This document shows, piece after piece, positions 1 through 8,105 of a stretch of DNA of 64,000 nt; positions within the stretch are counted from its first letter, which is position 1; every line of letters begins with the position of its first letter. This stretch comes from Cohnella sp. AR92. Its GTDB lineage: Bacteria; Bacillota; Bacilli; Paenibacillales; Paenibacillaceae. The DNA is taken from contig NZ_RZJR01000022.1 of assembly GCF_003990975.1 (NCBI RefSeq), forward strand, positions 1-64,000, given 5' to 3'. The translations under genes and the position numbers were made by a program. The notes beneath the pieces were generated by a model. That model did no database searches. It was not told the origin of the DNA and saw nothing but the letters and a program-made list of their open reading frames with translations.

Positions 1-1
1 C

Positions 2-343
2 TGTGAGCGTCAAAAGCCAGCTGCAGGCCTTATCCACCCTTCGGATCGCGGCTCTCAGTATGCCTCAGCAGAGTACCGGGAACGGTTAACGAAAAACAAC
101 ATGATAGGCAGCATGAGCCGAAAAGGGAATTGCTATGACAATGCCTGTATTGAGGCATTTCATAGTGTGATAAAGAAAGAGCTCATTTACCAAACCAAAT
201 TTAGAACTCGTAAACAAGCCTATGATGCCATTTACGAGTACATCGAGTTAGAGTACAACCGCATTCGCATCCACTCGACCATTAGCTACTTAACTCCACA
301 TGCTTGCGAGAAAAAGTACTACGAGCAACTCCAGGGAGCGTAA
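2..343 (+). CDS. IS3-family transposase (OrfB), C-terminal part, cut by window edge
   Basis: The frame is open from base 2 and lacks its 5' part because the window starts inside it. It shows the end of the rve/DDE integrase catalytic domain: HPSDRGSQYAS carries the second catalytic Asp, and the block NACIEAFHSVIKKE carries the catalytic Glu. The tail YNRIRIHSTISYLTP is typical of IS3-family OrfB (IS150/IS3 groups). It catalyses cut/copy-out transposition of the element. An ATG at 101 is internal and not the real start. The protein ends 30 bp before the inferred right end of the element, as expected for IS3 members. Confidence 0.93.
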   Translation, partial: CERQKPAAGLIHPSDRGSQYASAEYRERLTKNNMIGSMSRKGNCYDNACIEAFHSVIKKELIYQTKFRTRKQAYDAIYEYIELEYNRIRIHSTISYLTPHACEKKYYEQLQGA

Positions 344-373
344 AGTTGTGTCCACTTTCTTGACAGAGGTACA
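344..373 (+). mobile_element. Right terminal inverted repeat and end of the IS3-family element
   Basis: Directly after the transposase stop lies TGTCCACTTTCTTGACAG followed by AGGTACA. Read on the other strand this begins TGTACCTCTGTCAAG, the TG...CA terminus usual in IS3-family elements. The last CA at 372-373 is taken as the outer end. The left end is outside the window, so the target-site duplication cannot be checked. Confidence 0.7.
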
Positions 374-463
374 TAAAGCGCCGGGATGCGAGGGAGATAG
401 TCGAGAAAATCGACTAACGGCCGTACAGTGCATTCGCCGCTTATGCCTCCAACCAACTGGGCT

Positions 464-531
464 CCTGAGCGAAAGGGAGAGGCGGCGTAAGGGGGCGGGA
501 CCTGAGCGAAAGGGAGAGGCGGCGTAAGGGG
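464..531 (+). repeat. Two direct copies of a 31 bp GC-rich repeat
   Basis: Copies at 464-494 and 501-531 are identical over 31 bp and start CCTGAGCGAAAGGGAGAGGC, continuing GGCGTAAGGGG; their starts are 37 bp apart. The same core with one change (CCTGAGCGAATGGGAGAGGC) recurs as an inverted pair at 24039-24103, so this is a dispersed intergenic repeat. Confidence 0.8.
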
Positions 532-647
532 AGCGGCAAGATAGTAGCGGAGAGGCAGGCGGGGGCAGGCCAACGGTGAGGTGCGGAAGAGCAGGGGCGC
601 AAACAGACCTGGTCGCAATAGAACGATTTGATGCATTCTCCTCGAAT

Positions 648-671
648 GCCGCCGTCCGGGCGGCTTTTTTT
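648..671 (+). terminator. Intrinsic terminator upstream of the permease operon
   Basis: Stem GCCGCC / GGGCGGC with loop GTCC, followed by seven T. It would stop transcription arriving from the IS side, so the permease operon probably has its own promoter between here and 773. Confidence 0.75.
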
Positions 672-773
672 ACATGGATTTGTAGCATGAAGTCGATGGA
701 TTTGTTCCTTATTGGAACACGGTCCAGTTGATAGACTTGACGTATCCCATGAAGAAGCGAGGATGAAGCGTTT

Positions 774-1655
774 ATGAGAAACAACTGGATGAGGAGACAG
801 CGCCTGCTGGGATACGTGTTCATCGGACCGAGCATGCTTGGCATTCTAGTCTTCTTCTTGATCCCGGCGGCATACTCGTTCGGCCTGATGTTCACGAATT
901 ACAAGTTCATGAGTCCGAACGTGGATTTCGTCGGTTTCGATAACATCAAGCGGCTGCTGCACGACGAGCTGTTCTACAAGTCCCTGAAGAATACGGTGCT
1001 TTTCCTGCTTGCCGTACCGGTATCGGTCGCTCTCGGCTTCCTGGTCGCGGTCATCCTGAACGAGAAAATCTATCTGAAAAAGCTGCTTAGAGGGCTCTAC
1101 TTCATGCCTTATATCACCAGCGGCGTCGCGGTCGCGTTCGTCTGGATGCTCTTGTTCCAGCCGAAGCAGGGACCGATCAACGGTTTGCTGAGAAGCATCG
1201 GCATCGACAACCCTCCGGGCTGGCTGTCGACGACGACTTCCTCGATGTACGCCATCGATATCATCTGGGTATGGTTCATGCTCGGCTACAACATGATCAT
1301 CTACCTGGCGGCGCTCCAAGAGGTGTCTCCGGAGCTGATGGAAGCGGCGAAGATCGACGGGGCTCGCAGGGGACAAGTCCTTCGCAAGATCATCTGGCCG
1401 CTGGTCAGCCCGACCACCTTCCTGCTGCTCGTGACCGGCCTGATCATGACGATCAAGACGTTCGGCATCATTCAGGCGATCACCCAGGGCGGACCTGGCA
1501 ACAGCACGACGATCCTGTCCTTGTACGTCTACCAGAACGCTTTCCGTTATTACGATATGGGGTACGCATCGACGATCTCGTGGGCGCTGTTCGCGATCAT
1601 TCTGATCATTACGGCGGTGCAATGGATCGGACAGAAAAAGTGGGTTCACTATTAA
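774..1655 (+). CDS. Sugar ABC transporter permease, MalF/UgpA type
   Basis: The 293 aa integral membrane protein belongs to the CUT1 carbohydrate importer permeases. It has about six hydrophobic segments, the first at roughly residues 13-35 (YVFIGPSMLGILVFFLIPAA). The EAA loop is near residues 190-210 (ELMEAAKIDGARRGQVLRKIIWPL), which docks the ATPase. Start ATG follows GAGGATG at 8 nt. It pairs with the MalG-type permease 28 bp downstream. The sugar is unknown. No binding protein or ATPase is encoded nearby; Gram-positive CUT1 systems commonly share an MsmX-like ATPase, but the missing binding protein is unusual and may reflect IS insertion upstream. Confidence 0.93.
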   Translation: MRNNWMRRQRLLGYVFIGPSMLGILVFFLIPAAYSFGLMFTNYKFMSPNVDFVGFDNIKRLLHDELFYKSLKNTVLFLLAVPVSVALGFLVAVILNEKIYLKKLLRGLYFMPYITSGVAVAFVWMLLFQPKQGPINGLLRSIGIDNPPGWLSTTTSSMYAIDIIWVWFMLGYNMIIYLAALQEVSPELMEAAKIDGARRGQVLRKIIWPLVSPTTFLLLVTGLIMTIKTFGIIQAITQGGPGNSTTILSLYVYQNAFRYYDMGYASTISWALFAIILIITAVQWIGQKKWVHY

Positions 1656-1683
1656 AACGCCGCGACGAAAGGAGGAACCCCGC

Positions 1684-2529
1684 ATGGAGCTTAAACGACG
1701 AATGAACATGGATGTGCCGAAGAGGATGCTGGTCACGCTGGTCATGCTGGCGCTCGCGGTCATCATGGTCATCCCCTTTATCTGGATGCTGACGACGTCC
1801 CTCAAGACGCCGACGGAAGTGTTCCAATACCCGATCAAGTGGCTTCCCGCCCATCCGACCTGGGATCACCACGTCAAGGTGTGGACGGGGACGAAGAGCT
1901 TCGGAACGTATTACCTCAACTCGCTCAAAATCTCGATTATCGGAACGGTAGGGGCGACCTTCATCTCCGCCTTCGCCGCTTACGGGTTCTCGCGAATCGA
2001 ATTCAAGGGGCGCAACGCCCTGTTCATGATCTACCTGTCCATGATGATGATTCCGCCTCAAGTGCTGTTCGTGCCCAAGTTCATCATGTTCGAATGGGCC
2101 GGCATCTACAACACGCACCTGGCGCTTATTCTTCCGGGCTTGTTCACGATCTTCGGCGTGTTCATGATGCGCCAATTTTTCATGACGGTTCCGCATGAGA
2201 TCTCCGAGTCGGCGTTTATCGACGGAGCGGGACACTTCCGGATTTTCCTCCGGTTGATTCTCCCGCTCGCGAAGCCCGCTCTCGCGACTCTGGCCATCAT
2301 CGACTTCTCCTGGCAGTGGAACGACTACGAGAACGCCCTCGTCTTCCTGATCGACGAGAAGCTGTACACGGTGCCGCTCGGCCTGCAGAACTTCATTCTC
2401 GAGAACATGGTCGACTATAACGGCATGATGGCGGCCGCTTCCGCGGGCATCGTTCCGATGATTCTCGTCTTCGTGCTCGGCCAGCGCTTCATCATTCAAG
2501 GCTTAACCAATTCCGCGGTCAAAGGGTGA
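1684..2529 (+). CDS. Sugar ABC transporter permease, MalG/UgpE type
   Basis: The 281 aa protein is the second CUT1 permease of the pair. It shows an N-terminal segment (VTLVMLALAVIMVIPFIWML), the typical TSLKTPTEVF periplasmic start, and the EAA motif SESAFIDGAGHFRIFLRLILPLAKPAL near residues 174-200. Six membrane segments are expected. The start ATG has a strong AAAGGAGG site. It overlaps or abuts the oxidoreductase gene, so the three genes form an operon. It should form the membrane channel with the preceding MalF-type subunit. Confidence 0.94.
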   Translation: MELKRRMNMDVPKRMLVTLVMLALAVIMVIPFIWMLTTSLKTPTEVFQYPIKWLPAHPTWDHHVKVWTGTKSFGTYYLNSLKISIIGTVGATFISAFAAYGFSRIEFKGRNALFMIYLSMMMIPPQVLFVPKFIMFEWAGIYNTHLALILPGLFTIFGVFMMRQFFMTVPHEISESAFIDGAGHFRIFLRLILPLAKPALATLAIIDFSWQWNDYENALVFLIDEKLYTVPLGLQNFILENMVDYNGMMAAASAGIVPMILVFVLGQRFIIQGLTNSAVKG

Positions 2530-2534
2530 TTCCA

Positions 2535-4784
2535 ATGCGTACCGAAACGATACCATCCGACATCACGGTCGTCGGAGGAGGCTTGTCCGGCGTCTGCGCG
2601 GCCGTAGCGGCGGCGCGGCTCGGACGGAAGGTGGCGCTCGTGACCAATCGGCCCGTGCTCGGGGGCAACTCGAGCAGCGAGGTCCGGGTATGGGTGTGCG
2701 GGGCCACCGCTCACGGCACGAACCGATACGCCCGGGAGACGGGCATTATGGGCGAGATGTTCGTCGAGAACCAGTTCCGCAATCCGGAGGGCAATCCTTA
2801 TCTCTGGGATCTGGTCGTGATGGAGACGGTGCGCGCGGAGCCGAACATTCGGCTGTTCCTCAACACCGACGTGCACGAGGTGGAAGCGGAGGGCGGCGAG
2901 GAGGATCGCCGCATTCTCTCGGTCACGGGCTGGATGATGGGCTCGGAGCGGCGAATCCGGTATGAGAGCCCGATCTTCCTCGATTGCACGGGCGACGGGC
3001 TGATCGGCTTCCTCGCGGGAGCGAAGTATCGGCTGGGGCGGGAAGCGGCCGGCGAGTACGGCGAGGAATGGGCGCCGGAAGTGCCGGACGACATCACGCT
3101 CGGCAGCACCTTGCTCTTCTACACGCAGGATGCCGGCAGGCCGGTCAAGTTCGTTCCTCCGAGCTTCGCGAAGGACATTGCGCAGACCCCGATTCCGATC
3201 AAGCGGGTCATCCGCAGCGGCGACTCCGGCTGCCATTATTGGTGGATCGAGTGGGGCGGCGAGCTGGACACCGTTCATGACAACGAGCGCATCCGCGACG
3301 AGCTGTGGTCCGTCATCTACGGAATCTGGGATTACATCAAGAACTCGGGCCAGTTCGAAGCGGAGACGATGACGCTGGAGTGGGTCGGTTCGATCCCCGG
3401 CAAAAGAGAGTACAGACGCTTCGTCGGGGATTACGTGCTGAACCAGAACGACATTATCGGGCAGAACCCGTTCCGCGACCGCATCGGCTTCGGCGGCTGG
3501 TCGATCGACCTCCATCCGCCTCAAGGGATGTACGCGGCCGAGAGCGGTTCTAAGCACATGCATGCGGACGGCATCTATCATATTCCGTACCGGTCGCTCT
3601 ATTCGGCGAACGTCTCGAACCTGCTGTTCGCCGGCCGGAACGTGAGCGCTACGCACGTGGCGTTCGGAACGACGCGGGTCATGGCGACCTGCGCTGTCAT
3701 GGGCGAAGCGGCGGGCACGGCGGCGGCGATCTGCTCGGAGCTGAGCATGACGCCGCGGCAGGTCTACGAGCGAAAGCTCGACCTCTTGCAGCAGACGATG
3801 CTGAAGCAGGACGCTTCGATCGTCGGCATTCGCAACGAGGATGAGAAGGATCTGGCGCGGCAAGCGAGGCTGCGGGCTTCCTCGACCAGAACGCGAATCG
3901 CGGTCGAGAACGGAAGCCCTTCGTATCCGCTCGAACAGGATGCGGCCGTTCTTTTCCCGGTCGATCCGGAGCTGAACGGGTTGGAGCTGCTAGTGGACGC
4001 GGCTTCGGCAACCGTGTTGACCGTCGAGCTGTGGGAGACGGGGAAGCCGGAGAACTACGTGCCGCATTCGAAGGTGACCGGCGCAACCGCGGCGATCCCG
4101 GCGGGGACGAATCAATGGGTCGCCTTCGATCTTGGCTGGAAGCCCGAGAAGCCGCAGAATGCGTTCGTCATCGTAAGGGCGAACGATCAGGTGAGGCTCT
4201 ATCAGTCGGAGGAGCCGTTCACCGGAGTGTTGGCGTTCGAGAACAAAGCCGTTCTTAACGCGGTTAAGGATCTGGAGGATAAAGACGACAGCCAGCCGGT
4301 CGTCGCTTGGAGCATGAAGAAGCTGGTGCGCAAGCCGTTCTGCTTCCGGGTCTCTTCTCCGACAAAGGCCTACGAACCGGCCAAAGCCGTCGGCGGTTAT
4401 AAGCGGCCGTATGGCGGTCCGCAATTGTGGGTCTCCGAGCCGATCGCGCAAGCAGGCGAGCCGTGGCTGGAGCTGAGCTGGGAGAGGGAGATTCCGCTAC
4501 GCGAGCTGCGGGTGACATGGAACGACGACGTCAACGAGGACCTGATCAACCTGCATCATCACCGTACGCCGTTCGAGATCATTCCGGAGCTGGCGAAGAC
4601 GTATCGCGTGGAAGCCCGTTTGGCAGGGGAGTGGCAATCGATTGCTTCCGCGAAGGCCAATCGCCGCCGCACCGTTCGGCACGTTCTGGACACGTCCATG
4701 AGAGCAGATGCCGTGCGCATTGTCGTCGAGGAGACGAACGGCGCAGCTTGCGCGGAGGTGGTTGAGGTTCGGGTTTATTCTTAA
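2535..4784 (+). CDS. FAD-dependent oxidoreductase (FAD_oxidored family) with C-terminal beta domain
   Basis: About 749 aa. The N-terminus has a Rossmann FAD site, ITVVGGGLSGVCAA (GxGxxG at residues 14-19), then a conserved LGGNSSSEVRVW block, and a late FAD-contact region (LLFAGRNVSATHVAFGTTRVMAT, near residue 365). This matches the pfam12831-type FAD oxidoreductases that often sit in Paenibacillus glycan-use clusters. From about residue 450 the chain is rich in predicted beta strands, possibly a carbohydrate-binding module. ATG 2535 is preferred over GTG 2526 because AAAGGG at 2521-2526 lies 8 nt before it. The substrate is unknown; a sugar or glycoside oxidation role is inferred only from the permease neighbours. 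Confidence 0.85.
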   Translation: MRTETIPSDITVVGGGLSGVCAAVAAARLGRKVALVTNRPVLGGNSSSEVRVWVCGATAHGTNRYARETGIMGEMFVENQFRNPEGNPYLWDLVVMETVRAEPNIRLFLNTDVHEVEAEGGEEDRRILSVTGWMMGSERRIRYESPIFLDCTGDGLIGFLAGAKYRLGREAAGEYGEEWAPEVPDDITLGSTLLFYTQDAGRPVKFVPPSFAKDIAQTPIPIKRVIRSGDSGCHYWWIEWGGELDTVHDNERIRDELWSVIYGIWDYIKNSGQFEAETMTLEWVGSIPGKREYRRFVGDYVLNQNDIIGQNPFRDRIGFGGWSIDLHPPQGMYAAESGSKHMHADGIYHIPYRSLYSANVSNLLFAGRNVSATHVAFGTTRVMATCAVMGEAAGTAAAICSELSMTPRQVYERKLDLLQQTMLKQDASIVGIRNEDEKDLARQARLRASSTRTRIAVENGSPSYPLEQDAAVLFPVDPELNGLELLVDAASATVLTVELWETGKPENYVPHSKVTGATAAIPAGTNQWVAFDLGWKPEKPQNAFVIVRANDQVRLYQSEEPFTGVLAFENKAVLNAVKDLEDKDDSQPVVAWSMKKLVRKPFCFRVSSPTKAYEPAKAVGGYKRPYGGPQLWVSEPIAQAGEPWLELSWEREIPLRELRVTWNDDVNEDLINLHHHRTPFEIIPELAKTYRVEARLAGEWQSIASAKANRRRTVRHVLDTSMRADAVRIVVEETNGAACAEVVEVRVYS

Positions 4785-4871
4785 GAATCAGGTATTTTGT
4801 CCTATGCGGATTCGCTGAATGGTGATACGATTGGGGGAAATAAACGTTTTCTCAGAGGGCGAGGACATCGG

Positions 4872-5354
4872 GTGAACCGCGACCATTGCATGAGATGCGG
4901 CCGGTATAAGGCGCTGTCCCCTTGGGGCGGGCGCCTGATTTCTATCTGCAGGAGCTGCCGCAGCGTCCTAGCCCGAGATTGGCAAGCCGCGAACCAGCTG
5001 ATGCAAGGGGCCAGTCGGGAGCAGCGGACGGATCTGAAGATGAAAATGGACCAGTTTCTGCTTCTCGCCAAGCCGGTCTTTCCTGATTTCTACCAAGGCT
5101 GCGAGAGCGGGGGCGACCTGCTGCTGCGAGCGGACCTATGGGAGATCGAAGCGGCTTTCCTCAACGATGAACTGAGCTTTATGCTGCTGCTGTTCTTCGA
5201 AGCGTTCACCCGCGCAGAGGGCCATCTTAATGAAGGGGTAAGAGTTCTGTTGCAGCAAGACCCTGCCTATCGCGAACGATTTCTCGCTCGGCTGGCTCGC
5301 ATCGCGCCGTTCGTTAGAACTCCGAACGGGGATCAGCTTAACGCTTGCCTATAG
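4872..5354 (+). CDS. Hypothetical protein with N-terminal zinc ribbon
   Basis: About 160 aa from GTG 4872, chosen because GAGGGCGAGG lies 6 nt upstream; a longer frame to TTG 4797 has no such site. The N-terminus has two CxxC pairs (CMRCGRY, then CRSCRSV), a treble-clef or ribbon-like zinc site, followed by a helical region without a domain I recognise. It lies 87 bp after the oxidoreductase on the same strand and ends at a strong terminator, so it may be the last gene of the operon. Function unknown. Confidence 0.6.
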   Translation: MNRDHCMRCGRYKALSPWGGRLISICRSCRSVLARDWQAANQLMQGASREQRTDLKMKMDQFLLLAKPVFPDFYQGCESGGDLLLRADLWEIEAAFLNDELSFMLLLFFEAFTRAEGHLNEGVRVLLQQDPAYRERFLARLARIAPFVRTPNGDQLNACL

Positions 5355-5371
5355 ATGCGACTAACCAGCTT

Positions 5372-5415
5372 AAACCGGCGTTTCTCATGGCTGCCCATGA
5401 AACGCCGGTTTTTTT
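5372..5415 (+). terminator. Intrinsic terminator
   Basis: AAACCGGCGTTTC pairs perfectly with GAAACGCCGGTTT (13 bp) around a 14 nt loop, followed by a T run. It closes the 774-5354 unit and may also serve the converging TetR gene. Confidence 0.9.
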
Positions 5416-5508
5416 GAAGATTGGATGCCTTAAGCCTTACTGCGTTCCACCATTATGTCGGCGAGCGTTCAGGACTTTATAGGAGAAGCGGCTGGTCCGT
5501 CGTTTGTC

Positions 5509-6699
5509 TCAGATGACGGTGAGCCGATACTCCTTCTGATTAATAAGATGTATGACCTTGTCCGCCGTAAGCCGGAACGGAGTAACATCGATGAGGGCTC
5601 CGGCCCGACTGCTGATCAGTTCCAACATAACCCCGGACACGTATTGCACGTAGAGCTCGCGATCGAACGAGATGGCGACTTGCGATTGTCGATAGAAGTC
5701 CATCAGCAAGCGACTCAGTCGGACGAAAAACAGTTGGCGGATGCCGGGGTGGCGAAGAGCCCGCAGGAACGCTTGATTGGCATCGATGGCGGCGAACAGG
5801 CGGTCGCAGGCTTCCATGCAGCCGCGTTCCCCTTGATGGGGAGAGACGGACAGCTGCGGGAGGATTTGGTCTCCGAAGTCGTCGACCATTCGCTCGATCA
5901 ACTGCTGTTTGTCCTTATAATGCGCATAGAAGGTAGCGCGGCGAATGTTCGCCCGGTCGGCGATACTCTTGACCGTGATCGCTTCTTCCGGAACGTCATC
6001 CTTCACCAGGCTTAGGTAAGCGGCATGGATGGAGTCTCGGGTTCGGACAATCCGCCGATCCTCGGGGAGGCACTCCGCCCGTTCGCTCCAAACGCTCTTC
6101 GTCCACTCCGGATCGAGAAAGTACCACCCTGCTCTTTTCTCCTTATGCAGCCGCTGAAGCTGCTCGTCGATCTCTTCGACGGAGTATTCGTACCCGCTTC
6201 TCACCCAGTAGCCGATCAAGGAAATGGCGGCAAGGGCAAGATATTCGGCCGTATCCTCCATATTGATATCTCCGCTAGGGGTAATGGGAGTGAAGTTCAG
6301 CTCCGTTTTGTACATCTGCACGAAGAAATCATAGAAGCCGAGGAGCATCTTCGTGCTCGCGTTCCCACTCCATAGATAATCGAAGAAAGGGGAATGCTCG
6401 GCAACGAATCGAAACACGGGCTTCATCGAAGGAAATACCGCGAAGTCGACCGTTCTATTCTTGCCGAAGGAGTCCCGTATCGATTGCACGTAGCCTTCTT
6501 GGATATCCTCGACGAGATCCTGAAGCAATTCCTCTTTGTTATGGTAGTTGTTATAGAAGGCGGTACGGCTCAATTGAGCCTGCTTGGTAATATCCGTAAT
6601 GGTTGTATGATCGTAACCGCCTGTCGAGATAACCGACAATAGCGATTCTTTGAGTTTCCGCTGCGCGGAACGGTCTCGGTAAGGGGACTCGACATCCAA
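5509..6699 (-). CDS. Tandem double-domain TetR/AcrR transcriptional regulator
   Basis: The 396 aa protein contains two TetR-like halves. The first HTH is at about residues 15-60 (TITDITKQAQLSRTAFYNNY followed by HNKEELL) and the second at about 218-265 (ITVKSIADRANIRRATFYAHY in the second half, followed by KDKQQLIERM). Each is followed by a helical ligand-binding-like region. Usual TetR proteins are about 190-220 aa and act as dimers; here the dimer is covalently linked. Start TTG 6699 has GAGGTGA at 6 nt. It is divergent from the alcohol dehydrogenase and a TGTACG-N4-CGTACA palindrome lies between them, so it probably represses that gene and itself. Confidence 0.9.
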   Translation of the reverse strand: MDVESPYRDRSAQRKLKESLLSVISTGGYDHTTITDITKQAQLSRTAFYNNYHNKEELLQDLVEDIQEGYVQSIRDSFGKNRTVDFAVFPSMKPVFRFVAEHSPFFDYLWSGNASTKMLLGFYDFFVQMYKTELNFTPITPSGDINMEDTAEYLALAAISLIGYWVRSGYEYSVEEIDEQLQRLHKEKRAGWYFLDPEWTKSVWSERAECLPEDRRIVRTRDSIHAAYLSLVKDDVPEEAITVKSIADRANIRRATFYAHYKDKQQLIERMVDDFGDQILPQLSVSPHQGERGCMEACDRLFAAIDANQAFLRALRHPGIRQLFFVRLSRLLMDFYRQSQVAISFDRELYVQYVSGVMLELISSRAGALIDVTPFRLTADKVIHLINQKEYRLTVI

Positions 6700-6726
6700 C
6701 GGAATTCACCTCGCAATGTCACGTCG

Positions 6727-6761
6727 TTGACACAATCGGGCCTAATGTACGCTATCGTACA
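6727..6761 (+). promoter_or_regulatory. Candidate promoter with overlapping TetR-type operator
   Basis: TTGACA at 6727-6732 lies 17 bp before CGCTAT (6750-6755). The -10 overlaps the perfect inverted repeat TGTACG-CTAT-CGTACA at 6746-6761. A bound TetR protein there would block transcription of the dehydrogenase gene. A second -10-like TATACT at 6803-6808 could also be used. Confidence 0.55.
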
Positions 6762-6872
6762 CTGTTTTGCCATATGGTTACTGCTTCGATATTCCTAGTC
6801 TCTATACTATAAATCGGAGTCAGTCAAACTTGCAAAATTGACAACCATCAAACCTTGAAGGAGACGGATAAT

Positions 6873-7952
6873 ATGAAGATTCAAGCAGCTATCACTCGCG
6901 ACTCGACGTCGCCGTTCGAACTCGAAGAGATCGAGATCAAGGAGCCGAAAGCAAACGAGGTTCTTGTCCGAATCGTGGCGTCCGGCGTCTGCCATACCGA
7001 CGCGACGGCGCGCGACCTGTCGATGGTTCCGTTCCCGGCCGTGCTCGGCCACGAAGGATCGGGCATCGTCGAGAAGGTCGGCTCGAACGTGACGACGGTC
7101 GCGCCTGGAGACCATGTCGTTCTGTCCTTCGCATCCTGCGGACATTGCGAGAATTGCCTGAGCGGCATGCCGGCATACTGCCTCGACTTTATGAAGCTTA
7201 ACTTCGCTGGCGTCATGGCGGACGGCGAATCCCCGCTGCATCAGCATGGCGAGCGCCTGAGCAACTTCTTCGGCCAATCGTCGTTCGCGACTTACGCCAT
7301 CGCAAGCGAGAGAAGCGTCGTTAAGGTGGACAAGGATGTCGACCTCGCGTTGCTCGGACCTCTGGGCTGCGGCATTCAGACGGGCAGTGGCACTGTGTTC
7401 AACACGCTGCAGCCGAAGTTCGGCGAGACGATCGCGATTTTCGGAGCCGGCGGTGTCGGCCTTAGCGCCGTCATGGCCGCGAACATCATCGGCTGCTCCA
7501 AGATTATCGTTCTCGACATCGTGGATAGCCGTCTTGAGCTGGCCAAAGAGCTGGGCGCGACTCACGTGATCAACACCAAGGAGATGGACGCGGTCGAAGA
7601 GATCCGCAAGCTGACCGGCTACGGCGTCAACTACACGTTGGACACGACAGGCATCCCATTCATCCTCTCCCAAGCGGTAGAAGCCCTGAAGCCGCTCGGC
7701 ACGGCTGCATTCGTCGTAAGCGCGCCGGACCTGTCCAAGTCCCAGACGTTCTCCCTGGGCAAGCGCGTCGTCTCCGGCATCGAAGGTGACGCGGTTCCGC
7801 AATTGTTCATCCCGCAATTGATCGAGTACTACAAGCAAGGACGCTTCCCGTTCGACAAGCTGGTTAAGTTCTATGAGTTCAGCCGGATCAACGAAGCGTT
7901 CGCCGACTCCAAGTCGGGCGTAACGGTCAAGCCGATCATCAAGATGGGCTGA
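6873..7952 (+). CDS. Zinc-dependent alcohol dehydrogenase (aryl-alcohol dehydrogenase type)
   Basis: The 359 aa medium-chain dehydrogenase would oxidise an alcohol to an aldehyde with NAD+. Catalytic zinc ligands are visible: C40 (GVCHTD), H60-E61 (GHEG) and C166 (GPLGCGIQTG). The structural-zinc cysteines are C89, C92, C95 and C103 (CGHCENC...YC). The nucleotide site GAGGVG is at 191-196. Length and the GCGIQTG motif fit AdhC/XylB-like enzymes. ATG 6873 is chosen because GAAGGAG is 8 nt upstream. Its divergent double TetR gene suggests induction by an alcohol or aldehyde. The exact substrate cannot be read from sequence. Confidence 0.92.
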   Translation: MKIQAAITRDSTSPFELEEIEIKEPKANEVLVRIVASGVCHTDATARDLSMVPFPAVLGHEGSGIVEKVGSNVTTVAPGDHVVLSFASCGHCENCLSGMPAYCLDFMKLNFAGVMADGESPLHQHGERLSNFFGQSSFATYAIASERSVVKVDKDVDLALLGPLGCGIQTGSGTVFNTLQPKFGETIAIFGAGGVGLSAVMAANIIGCSKIIVLDIVDSRLELAKELGATHVINTKEMDAVEEIRKLTGYGVNYTLDTTGIPFILSQAVEALKPLGTAAFVVSAPDLSKSQTFSLGKRVVSGIEGDAVPQLFIPQLIEYYKQGRFPFDKLVKFYEFSRINEAFADSKSGVTVKPIIKMG

Positions 7953-7988
7953 TTGCTCCACTTCACTATTATATCTCATTAACGACAG

Positions 7989-8030
7989 AGAGCTGGTCGG
8001 CTGCCTCATGGCGGTTCGATCAGCTCTTTT
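7989..8030 (+). terminator. Intrinsic terminator after the alcohol dehydrogenase
   Basis: AGAGCTG pairs with CAGCTCT, extended by TCG/CGA across one mismatch, followed by TTTT. Confidence 0.75.
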
Positions 8031-8105
8031 GTATCCCTTGCAACCGCCCCGCCCCGTCTCTCGTCTAATCTGAAAACACGCCATAATCCAGGGAGATGCA
8101 GGAAG

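Larger units (their letters stand above)
374..773. other. 400 bp gap between the IS end and the sugar permeases
   Basis: No convincing coding sequence is seen. The gap holds two direct copies of a 31 bp repeat (464-531), an intrinsic terminator (648-671) and about 100 bp of leader before the permease gene. No solute-binding protein gene is present, although MalFG-type permeases usually follow one. Confidence 0.6.

Noticed and set aside
290-895. 201-codon minus-strand frame across the IS end and repeat region
   Set aside because: Created by the direct repeats (PPPASPL/SPFRSG repeats); no ribosome binding site or domain.
2496-3863. 455-codon open frame on the minus strand inside the FAD oxidoreductase gene
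   Set aside because: Antisense shadow of a high-GC gene; low-complexity Arg-rich product, no domain and no ribosome binding site.
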